Assembly (NCBI GenBank): GCA_030151925.1
Contig: JASLCY010000557.1
Location: forward strand, 1 to 5,025
DNA length: 5,025 nt
DNA from: Oligoflexus sp.
Lineage (GTDB): Bacteria; Bdellovibrionota_B; Oligoflexia; Oligoflexales; Oligoflexaceae
Reading direction: 5' to 3'
How positions within the stretch are numbered: the first letter of the stretch is position 1; each line of letters opens with the position of its first letter. A program made the position numbers and the translations under genes. Below are positions 1 through 5,025 of the stretch, piece by piece. The notes below the pieces were generated by a model. The model searched no databases. It was not told the origin of the DNA and saw only the letters and a list, made by a program, of their open reading frames with translations.

Positions 1-99
1 GGTGCCAAAATACTTACCCACTCCTGTTTACCTCTTCTGCTGGAAAAGCCTGACTAGAACAGCTTGAGAAGCTCTAGACTAGCTGATTTCAAACAGACT

Positions 100-120
100 A
101 AAAAGGCTTTTTGATAAGCC
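100..120 (-). terminator. Intrinsic terminator after the esterase gene
   Basis: On the minus strand GGCTT (120-116) pairs with AAGCC (109-105) around a 6-base loop, followed by five T's (104-100). It lies about 56 bases after the esterase stop codon and in the right direction. The stem is only 5 bp. A second inverted repeat just upstream (GCCGCA with TGCGGC, 127-132 and 150-155) may strengthen it. Confidence 0.5.
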
Positions 121-176
121 CTATTGGCCGCACTTGACTGGAATTTTCTTGCGGCTTCCGAGGTACGCTATGGCTG

Positions 177-1349
177 TTAATTCTTGGGATAGCCCTGCCA
201 CAGCCAGATGAGGTTGTCGGCGATCGTCGTCTTCAAAGGTTTCTGGTCGACGTGCCCCGCACCCTTCGCATAGATGAGGCGAACCGGGTAACCCTTGTCG
301 GTCAGGGCCTTGAAGGTCATCTCGTTCGAGATCTTCTGGCTCTTCGTGTCACCGAAGTTATTATCGTTCTCACCGTATTCGAGGCAGACGCGGATCGGCT
401 TCACCGTAGGCTCGTCTTTGATGATGTGCTCGCCGTATTCATAACCGCCCTTGGGATAGGCGGCGTCGCGGCCTTGGGCCGTGAGCGTGGCCGAATAACT
501 CAGGACCTTGGTGAAGCGCTGCGTGTAGAACCAGGCGAGCGTGAACGAAGCCGCGCCGCTCGAGCTGCCGCCGAACGAACCGCCGGCCTGAGGATCCTTG
601 GAGAACTTCACGCCGTAATCCTTTTCCACCAATGCCATGACTTCGGTCTCGAGGAATTTGCCGTTATTGGGCCCGAGCAGGTCGTATTCCTTCCCGCGTT
701 CGCTCCCTTCCGCGTCGCCGCCGCCGTTGTCGACGTACATGACTATCATGGGCGGGATCTTCTTCTCGTCGATGAGGTTATCGACGACGTTCAGCATCGG
801 CTGCGTCCAGTACTGGGCGTCCATGGAGACCATGAAGGGGTGTTCCTTGGCCTTGTCGAGGTTCGGCGGGAAATACACCTTCACGTTGCGCGAGTAGTTG
901 CCGGGGAAGATCTTGCTATCGCTGCCCTTCATGGTGAAGGTCTGCGTCGAGCCCTTGAGTTTGCTGCTGCTCACTTCGGGAGCGTCCTTATAGGGATTCT
1001 CCGAGGTGCCGTATTCCTTGCGTCCTTCCCATTCGCCGATGCCGTTGCCATGCATCGTCGTGGTCGTGGTCGTAGTGGTAGACGTGGAATTCATGCCGCT
1101 GGACGAATCGTTCGACGAAGCCTGCATCTGGTCCGAGGTGTTGGTCGAGCTCTGGGCGTCGCCGGAAGAAGAGTTATCCGCGGTATTCGTTTGAGCATCG
1201 GCGTTCGAGCTCTGGTCGCCCGAATCGACCTCGCCTTCGGCCCCGCTCTTCGCAGAGATGATCGTCGGGCTCCGAGGGGCCTGGCTGCACGCGAAGGCTC
1301 CGCTGAGGAGCAAGGCGGACAAGAGGGGAAGGGACGGGATCTTGTGCAT
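177..1349 (-). CDS. Putative lipoprotein with esterase D / enterochelin-esterase-like alpha/beta-hydrolase domain
   Basis: The 390-residue protein starts with MHKIPSLPLLSALLLSGAFAC, a signal peptide ending in a loose lipobox (AFAC) with Cys21 as likely lipidation site; Ser22 at +2 would suggest outer-membrane sorting if Lol rules apply. Residues about 25-98 are a low-complexity linker rich in Ser, Thr, Asn, Asp and Gly, ending in eight Thr (91-98). From about 135 the protein resembles the putative esterase family (PF00756 type): a beta-strand start at VKVYFPP, the RGKEYDLL segment (218-225), the nucleophile elbow GGSFGG with Ser258 (bases 576-578), a likely acid residue near Asp329 in EYGENDNN, and His366 in GAGHVDQKP. 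The catalytic triad therefore looks complete. The substrate is unknown; relatives act on siderophore esters, thioesters or acyl sugars, and none can be chosen here. The codon at 1394 is TTG, and the ATG at 1349 with GAGG is preferred. It occupies the place after cdaR where glmM is often found. A functional link to c-di-AMP is not shown. Confidence 0.8.
   Translation of the reverse strand: MHKIPSLPLLSALLLSGAFACSQAPRSPTIISAKSGAEGEVDSGDQSSNADAQTNTADNSSSGDAQSSTNTSDQMQASSNDSSSGMNSTSTTTTTTTTMHGNGIGEWEGRKEYGTSENPYKDAPEVSSSKLKGSTQTFTMKGSDSKIFPGNYSRNVKVYFPPNLDKAKEHPFMVSMDAQYWTQPMLNVVDNLIDEKKIPPMIVMYVDNGGGDAEGSERGKEYDLLGPNNGKFLETEVMALVEKDYGVKFSKDPQAGGSFGGSSSGAASFTLAWFYTQRFTKVLSYSATLTAQGRDAAYPKGGYEYGEHIIKDEPTVKPIRVCLEYGENDNNFGDTKSQKISNEMTFKALTDKGYPVRLIYAKGAGHVDQKPLKTTIADNLIWLWQGYPKN
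1056..1129 (-). repeat. Low-complexity Ser/Thr-rich linker with Thr8 tract in the lipoprotein
   Basis: This part of the gene encodes a linker dominated by Ser and Thr, with eight consecutive Thr codons at 1079-1056. The Thr codons are mixed (ACG, ACC, ACT), so the tract is not a pure DNA microsatellite and seems kept at the protein level. Such linkers tether catalytic domains away from a lipid anchor or serve as glycosylated spacers; the latter is only a possibility. Confidence 0.6.
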
Positions 1350-1354
1350 GACGG

Positions 1355-1358
1355 CCTC
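1355..1358 (-). promoter_or_regulatory. Ribosome binding site setting the esterase start at 1349
   Basis: GAGG on the minus strand sits 5 bases before the ATG at 1349. That ATG begins a canonical signal peptide, whereas the longer reading from the TTG at 1394 would put a basic 15-residue stretch in front of it. Both facts favour 1349. Confidence 0.55.
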
Positions 1359-1443
1359 GTAGCGGCGATGACGTTCCAGGGACCTAAACTTCAAGAGTTC
1401 GATCCCTTTCTTATCGGCCTCGACGAGCCATAACTGAATTTTA

Positions 1444-1472
1444 AATATAGCGCATCGATAAGAAGCTGAAAG
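1444..1472 (-). promoter_or_regulatory. Candidate sigma-70 promoter for the lipoprotein esterase gene
   Basis: In the gap after cdaR, the minus strand has TATATT (1449-1444) as a -10 candidate and CTTTCA (1472-1467) as a -35 candidate, 17 bases apart. The -10 fits well and the -35 matches TTGACA at only three positions. The surrounding stretch is AT-rich compared with the flanking genes. If real, it gives the esterase its own transcript with a leader of about 90 bases; otherwise the gene relies on readthrough from cdaR. Confidence 0.25.
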
Positions 1473-1494
1473 AACGGGCCTTTTTGGGCAGAGA

Positions 1495-2427
1495 TCAGTC
1501 TTTTAAGACGCTTATGGCGCCTTTGTCCGGGAAGGTTTCGATCAGCACCGTGTCGGCCGGGATCTTCACCTTGATCGCTTCCTCATAGCGGCCGGGCGCC
1601 GTCTTCGAGAGCTCCATGAAGGCTTTGAAATCCGAACGATTGAGGGAGTTGATAACGTTCGGCACGCCCTGCACGAGGATCGACACCATCTGCGGCGAGA
1701 ACTTCACGCGACGCTCGGCGCCGACGATCTCGACGGGAATATTCGCGAAGCGTTTGTTGATACGGCTGCTGCCGACCTGCAGGTTGACCTTTACCACTTC
1801 CTGCGAAAGGGCGTCGCCGCCCAGGCCGGGCGAGATGAGGCGGGCCTCTATCGTTTTATTCGCGTTGAGGCCGGTGACGTCGACGGGTTCCGTATAGATA
1901 TTACGAAGCTCCATCAGGTCCTTGCGTATGCCTTTCACGGTGACGTTGCGCGGCTCGATCGTGACCTTCTCGACGTTGAAGCCTTCCGCCGGCGAACCGC
2001 GCAGCGATTCATGCACCGGCACCGCCCGTTCCATCAGCCTATCGACGTAAAGCGACAGGTTGGGCTCGTGGATGATGAGCTCGAGGCGCTCGTTGAGGTT
2101 CTTCACATCATCCTTGCTGAGGCGGACGCGATACTCGCCGCCCACCTTCTCGCGCGGGACGAAGACTTCGGCCGTCAGGCGCTTCGGAACCTCGAGCAGC
2201 CAGGCCTGAGGGCCGCGGATGGTCGCGGCCTTCACGCGCAGCAGGTCGCCGCCGCGCACGCCGTATTCAGGCGGGACGTGGATCTCGACGAGGATCTCGC
2301 GGTTGACTTCCTGGATCTGCTCGCCCTGGATGATGGCCCAGACGACGACGGCGAGCAGGATCGCGAGCAGCTTATAACCGATATTGTTGAAGAGGATGTT
2401 GAGTATGCTTCGCAGGACGGACCGCAT
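1495..2427 (-). CDS. cdaR: YbbR-domain protein CdaR, membrane-anchored partner of CdaA
   Basis: CdaR (YbbR) proteins bind and modulate the diadenylate cyclase CdaA; the direction of the effect differs between species. The 310-residue protein has a short basic N-terminus, one transmembrane helix at about 17-34 (GYKLLAILLAVVVWAII) and then an extracytoplasmic beta-rich region. At least two clear YbbR repeats follow, about 134-217 (ERAVPVHESLRGSPAEGF onward) and 226-307 (RFANIPVEIVGAERR onward), and a weaker one at about 37-130. The motif PRNVTVKGIRKDL (159-171) is typical of the repeat. The ATG at 2427 is preceded by AAGGGGG with a 6-base spacer, inside the last codons of cdaA, and the two genes are separated by one base, which suggests coupled translation. 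In many bacteria glmM follows; here it does not. No convincing terminator lies directly after the TGA stop. Family assignment is firm; the regulatory role is taken from homologues. Confidence 0.92.
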   Translation of the reverse strand: MRSVLRSILNILFNNIGYKLLAILLAVVVWAIIQGEQIQEVNREILVEIHVPPEYGVRGGDLLRVKAATIRGPQAWLLEVPKRLTAEVFVPREKVGGEYRVRLSKDDVKNLNERLELIIHEPNLSLYVDRLMERAVPVHESLRGSPAEGFNVEKVTIEPRNVTVKGIRKDLMELRNIYTEPVDVTGLNANKTIEARLISPGLGGDALSQEVVKVNLQVGSSRINKRFANIPVEIVGAERRVKFSPQMVSILVQGVPNVINSLNRSDFKAFMELSKTAPGRYEEAIKVKIPADTVLIETFPDKGAISVLKD

Positions 2428-2428
2428 A

Positions 2429-3274
2429 TCAATCCCCCTTCGAACGGAACGACATCACCCGATCGATCCAATTCGTCTTTTTCATGGTTGTCATCGAGGT
2501 ATCACCGGTGTCGGGGGTATCGCCGCTCAAGAGCTGGGTCAGGGAACGCCTCAGGTCCTTGGCATCGGTTTTTTTCACCACGATGCCGTCGATGGCGATG
2601 GAAATGGCGGAAGTCTCCTCGGAGACGACGATGGCGATCGCGTCGGTCTCCTCGCTGATGCCGATCGCCGCGCGGTGCCGCGTGCCGTAGTTGGGATCCA
2701 CGTCTTCGTCGCGAGTGAGGGGCAGGAAGCAGCCCGCGGCCGCGACCCTTCCCTGCTGGATGGCCACCGCACCGTCGTGGATGGGCGAAGTCGGGTGGAA
2801 GATCGCGAGCAGCAGCTCTTTGCTCACCTTCGCGTCGAGCAGGATACCGATATCGACGTAGCGGGTGAGGAGGATATTGCGTTCGATGATGATCAGGGCG
2901 CCGATCTTCTTCGATGAGAGCGCTGCGCAGGCGCGGGCGATCTCATCGAGCATCTGTTTGGACGAGACCTGCTCCTGGGTCGGGAAAACCGTCTTTTTCC
3001 CCATGCGCGAGAGCATGCGGCGGATGTCTTCCTGGAAGAGGATCACGATGATGATGATGATGGACGAGTAGAACTTGTCCATCAGCCATTTCAGGGTCGT
3101 CAGGGGATAGATCTGCGAGATGAAGAAGGCGAGGCCGACCGTCATCAGGATGCCGAGGACCATCTGCATGGCCCGCGTTCCGCGAATGAGCAGGAGGAGC
3201 TGATAGATGATCACCGCGATGATGCCGATGTCCACCAGCGCCCAGTAACCTATCTTGTGGTAAAGCTCAGACAT
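2429..3274 (-). CDS. cdaA: Membrane-bound diadenylate cyclase CdaA (c-di-AMP synthase)
   Basis: CdaA condenses two ATP into the second messenger c-di-AMP, which in other bacteria controls potassium and osmolyte balance and envelope integrity. The 281-residue length matches the family (about 270-285). Numbering from the ATG at 3274, three membrane helices lie at about 11-31, 35-54 and 69-81, then a linker helix and the DAC (DisA_N) domain at about 100-235. Both catalytic motifs are intact: DGA at 167-169 (in PIHDGAVAI) and RHR at 199-201 (in GTRHRAAIGISEETDA). The tail from about 250 is polar with a short D-T repeat. GTG at 3277 is an alternative start, but AGGA sits 6 bases from the ATG and only 3 from the GTG. 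The gene lies 18 bases after folP and its TGA stop is one base from the cdaR ATG, so the CdaA-CdaR pair is probably translationally coupled. A run of five ATC codons and an A7 tract lie within it. Identification is secure. Confidence 0.96.
   Translation of the reverse strand: MSELYHKIGYWALVDIGIIAVIIYQLLLLIRGTRAMQMVLGILMTVGLAFFISQIYPLTTLKWLMDKFYSSIIIIIVILFQEDIRRMLSRMGKKTVFPTQEQVSSKQMLDEIARACAALSSKKIGALIIIERNILLTRYVDIGILLDAKVSKELLLAIFHPTSPIHDGAVAIQQGRVAAAGCFLPLTRDEDVDPNYGTRHRAAIGISEETDAIAIVVSEETSAISIAIDGIVVKKTDAKDLRRSLTQLLSGDTPDTGDTSMTTMKKTNWIDRVMSFRSKGD
3047..3061 (-). repeat. (ATC)5 trinucleotide repeat in cdaA
   Basis: Five identical ATC codons encode consecutive isoleucines in the third membrane helix of CdaA (about residues 72-76). 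As a perfect 15-base tandem repeat it could change length by slippage without breaking the frame, although Ile-rich helices are normal at this place in the family. Confidence 0.7.
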
Positions 3275-3280
3275 CACCTA

Positions 3281-3284
3281 TCCT
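3281..3284 (-). promoter_or_regulatory. Ribosome binding site of cdaA
   Basis: AGGA on the minus strand lies in the 18-base gap after folP. The spacer is 6 bases to the ATG at 3274 but 3 to the GTG at 3277, so ATG is the likelier start. Confidence 0.55.
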
Positions 3285-3292
3285 ATCCGCTC

Positions 3293-4081
3293 TTACCCCA
3301 GCAGCTGATCCCGCAGACGCTTGAGATGTTTTACGTTGTGCGTCCGGATCACTTTGACTTCAGCGTAGAGAAAGCTTAATTCGAGCATCTTCGACGCGCT
3401 GTCGCGAGCGAGGGGCTCGGGTAGATCGAGCAGGCGGCCTAGAAAGGACTTGCGAGAAATGCCCAGGGCTATCGCGAGATCCGATGCCCGCCGCATCGCG
3501 TCTTTCATCAAATATAGATTAGCGGCATCGGTTTTGCCAAAGCCGATTCCGGGATCAAGCCATATTTTATCAGCAGGATAACCCAGCCGGCGAAAGCGTT
3601 CCTGGGTCGCCTTATACCAAAGATCGAGCTCTCGAGCCGCTTCGGCCTTATCGAGGGGCGCGCCCTGCATGGTCTTCGGATCCCGGTGCATATGCATCGC
3701 GAGATAGGTCCGCCCTTTGGCGGCCCATTGCTTCAGAAAGGCGTCTTCGACCAAAGAGGCCCCACGAATGTCGTTTATGATCGCGACCTCATGGGCGAGG
3801 AGCTTCTGCATCGTTTCGGGTTTATAGGTGTCGACGCTGATCGTGAGGCCGCGCCCTGCGAGGGCCTTGAGGACCGGCTCGAGCCGCCGCCACTCCTCTT
3901 CCGCGCTCACCGCGTCAGCGTTGGGACGTGAGGATTCGGCGCCGAGATCGATGATGTCCGCGCCGTCCGCGAGCAGAGTTTCGATCTGCTCGAGGGCGGA
4001 ATCAGGCGTGAAAAAATGACCCCCGTCCGAGAAGGAATCGGGGGTCACGTTGACTATTCCCATGATGAGACAGTTCTGCAA
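3293..4081 (-). CDS. folP: Dihydropteroate synthase
   Basis: This cytosolic enzyme condenses dihydropterin pyrophosphate with p-aminobenzoate to give dihydropteroate in folate synthesis, and it is the sulfonamide target. The protein is 262 residues, slightly short for the family (about 265-285) but complete. Family motifs in order: MGIVNVTPDSFSDGG (7-21), DLGAESSRP (45-53), ISVDT (81-85), IINDIRG (101-107), MHMHRDPKTMQ (129-139), DPGIGFGK (176-183), SRKS (209-212) and IRTHNV (245-250). I chose the TTG start at 4081 because GAGG lies 5 bases upstream. The first ATG, at 4063, starts inside the first motif and has no ribosome site; the only in-frame codon block upstream ends at the ftsH stop. 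Oddities: ESSRP instead of ESTRP, an unusual segment before IRTHNV (HNV rather than HDV), and a terminator-like hairpin within codons 12-24. It lies between ftsH and cdaA in a tight operon. Function is secure. Confidence 0.96.
   Translation of the reverse strand: MQNCLIMGIVNVTPDSFSDGGHFFTPDSALEQIETLLADGADIIDLGAESSRPNADAVSAEEEWRRLEPVLKALAGRGLTISVDTYKPETMQKLLAHEVAIINDIRGASLVEDAFLKQWAAKGRTYLAMHMHRDPKTMQGAPLDKAEAARELDLWYKATQERFRRLGYPADKIWLDPGIGFGKTDAANLYLMKDAMRRASDLAIALGISRKSFLGRLLDLPEPLARDSASKMLELSFLYAEVKVIRTHNVKHLKRLRDQLLG
4011..4047 (-). terminator. Terminator-like hairpin inside the 5' end of folP (possible intragenic attenuator)
   Basis: Read on the minus strand, TGACCCCCG (4047-4039) pairs perfectly with CGGGGGTCA (4025-4017). 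A 2-nt bulge and a 3-bp inner stem (TCC with GGA) close on a 5-nt loop, and six T's follow at once (4016-4011). Stem, loop and U-run match the form of a Rho-independent terminator in the direction of transcription. It starts 34 bases after the folP start, so a ribosome translating folP would cover it. It may therefore end ftsH transcripts when folP is poorly translated. The arms fall on codons for VTPD and DGGH in a conserved signature, so the pairing may be an accident of codon choice. The structure is seen directly; activity is inferred. Confidence 0.45.
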
Positions 4082-4086
4082 ACCTA

Positions 4087-4090
4087 CCTC
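4087..4090 (-). promoter_or_regulatory. Ribosome binding site of folP (supports TTG start)
   Basis: GAGG on the minus strand is separated by 5 bases from the TTG codon at 4081 and lies between the ftsH stop codon and folP. It decides for TTG over the ATG six codons later, which has no such site. The close spacing to the ftsH stop would allow ribosomes ending on ftsH to restart here; this coupling is inferred. Confidence 0.6.
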
Positions 4091-4093
4091 GGA

Positions 4094-5025
4094 TTAGGTC
4101 GGAGCCAAAGCCGGATCGATGCCAAGAGCGTTGGTTTCAGCTGCCCGCAGGGGCTTTGGGGCTACTTTACGAGCCTCCTTCTCACGCTCGAGACGTTCCC
4201 GGTACTTCGCCCGCTCGTCGTCGGTCACCAGCATCTCGCCGTTCATGATAGCGTCGATCTCTTTGGATTCCAGGGTTTCGCGAATGAGCAGGGCTTCCGA
4301 CATGTTGTCGAGCACTGTGCGTTTTTCCTTCAGGATGCGCAGCGCCGTGTTGTAGCCGTCGGTGACGAGCGCGCGGACTTCCGCATCGATCTCCTCGAGG
4401 ACTTTCTCCGAGAAGGTCTCGCGGCTGCCGAACTCGCGGCCCATGAACACTTCGTGGTCGGGAGCGGCCCAGGCCACGGGGCCGAGGGTCGCGCTCATGC
4501 CCCAGGTGCAGACCATCTTACGGGCGATATCGGTCGCTTTCTGGATGTCGTTGCCCGCGCCGGTGGTCGTGAGTCCGAAGACCACTTCTTCCGCCGCGCG
4601 GCCGCCCATCGCATAAGCGATGATGCCCTGCGCGTATTCCTTCGACATCGAGAGGCGGTCTTCGGTCGGCAGGAGGATCGTCACGCCGAGCGCATGGCCG
4701 CGGGGGATGATCGTGATCTTGTGCACGGGATCGGTGCCCGGGATCATCTTCGCCACGATGCAGTGACCGGCTTCGTGGTAGGCGGTGTTGCGTTTCTCTT
4801 CTTCGCCGATGATCATGCTCTTCCGCTCGGGGCCCATCATGACCTTATCTTTCGCCGACTCGAAATGAGTCATGCTGATGATCTTCGCGTCCTGGCGGGC
4901 TGCGAGCAGAGCCGCTTCGTTCACGAGGTTCGCGAGGTCGGCGCCCGAGAAGCCCGAAGTTCCCTGAGCGAGGATCTCGAGATCCACGTCGGGGCCCATG
5001 GGCGTTTTGCGCGTGTGGACCTTGA
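4094..5025 (-). CDS. ftsH: ATP-dependent zinc metalloprotease FtsH, C-terminal part (5' end outside window)
   Basis: FtsH is a hexameric inner-membrane AAA+ protease that extracts and degrades membrane and short-lived cytosolic proteins. About 310 C-terminal residues are present; the reading frame stays open to the window edge (KVHTRKTP precedes the internal Met at 4999), so that Met is not the start. The family is usually about 600-650 residues. Counting from that Met, the end of the AAA+ module is seen at about 15-35 (GFSGADLANLVNEAA), then the M41 peptidase: zinc motif HEAGH at 75-79 (bases 4763-4777), the PVHKITIIPRG segment at 91-101, and TGAGNDI, whose Asp151 aligns with the third zinc ligand. 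The tail after about 255 is charged and variable, as in the family. The missing part should hold the two transmembrane helices and Walker motifs. The TAA stop lies 12 bases before folP, suggesting one transcript. All visible catalytic residues are intact. Identification is secure. Confidence 0.97.
   Translation of the reverse strand, partial: KVHTRKTPMGPDVDLEILAQGTSGFSGADLANLVNEAALLAARQDAKIISMTHFESAKDKVMMGPERKSMIIGEEEKRNTAYHEAGHCIVAKMIPGTDPVHKITIIPRGHALGVTILLPTEDRLSMSKEYAQGIIAYAMGGRAAEEVVFGLTTTGAGNDIQKATDIARKMVCTWGMSATLGPVAWAAPDHEVFMGREFGSRETFSEKVLEEIDAEVRALVTDGYNTALRILKEKRTVLDNMSEALLIRETLESKEIDAIMNGEMLVTDDERAKYRERLEREKEARKVAPKPLRAAETNALGIDPALAPT

Noticed and set aside
134..169. Plus-strand promoter starting with TTGACT at 134
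   Set aside because: No acceptable -10 box lies 16-18 bases downstream, and no plus-strand gene follows.
1350..1394. Extended start of the esterase at TTG 1394
   Set aside because: It would place 15 mostly charged residues ahead of a good signal peptide. The ATG at 1349 has GAGG at proper spacing.
252..1433. 393-residue open frame on the plus strand opposite the lipoprotein esterase
   Set aside because: Its product is rich in Arg, Ala, Val and Gly with no recognisable motif, as expected for the complement of a GC-biased gene. The minus strand has a signal peptide, catalytic motifs and a ribosome site over the same bases.
1473..1494. Possible terminator directly after cdaR
   Set aside because: GCC and GGC around a run of A's give only a 3-bp stem with no U-tract in the transcribed direction.
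2011..2658. 215-residue plus-strand open frame across cdaR and cdaA, and a similar one at 2384-2917
   Set aside because: Both lie opposite well-identified genes, have Arg- or Asp/His-rich compositions typical of antisense shadows, and show no domain.
2982..3001. 7-bp inverted repeat GGGAAAA/TTTTCCC in cdaA
   Set aside because: It has a good stem and 6-base loop but no following U-run on the coding strand and falls on ordinary codons, so it is probably chance.

Overview
The window is a compact bacterial chromosomal segment with five genes, all on the minus strand, so transcription runs from high to low coordinates. In that order they are: the 3' part of ftsH (membrane AAA+ zinc protease), folP (dihydropteroate synthase), cdaA (membrane diadenylate cyclase), cdaR/ybbR (its membrane-anchored partner), and a putative secreted lipoprotein with an esterase-type alpha/beta-hydrolase domain. 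No RNA gene, mobile element or CRISPR array is visible.

ftsH, folP, cdaA and cdaR look like one operon. The gaps are 12, 18 and 1 bases, and Shine-Dalgarno sequences sit at each junction. The locus joins the ftsH-folP pair known from many Gram-negatives to the cdaA-cdaR pair that makes and controls c-di-AMP. From memory, this composite order occurs in former Deltaproteobacteria and Bdellovibrionota-type bacteria, usually with glmM next. GC-preferring codons and a lipoprotein signal peptide fit such an organism, but taxonomy is inferred and cannot be settled from this window. glmM is absent here. After cdaR there is a 145-base gap holding a weak promoter candidate, then the lipoprotein esterase, then an intrinsic terminator at about 100-120.

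The strongest unexplained signal is inside the start of folP. A hairpin with a perfect 9-bp GC-rich stem, extended by 3 bp past a 2-nt bulge, is followed directly by six U's on the coding strand. It begins 34 bases after the folP start codon. It has the form of an intrinsic terminator and could set how much transcription passes from ftsH into folP-cdaA-cdaR, depending on translation of folP from its TTG start. The hairpin overlaps codons of the conserved folP signature, so coincidence is a real alternative.

The stretch from 1 to 99, below the terminator, holds no convincing gene. It has only a short inverted/direct repeat near 52-82.
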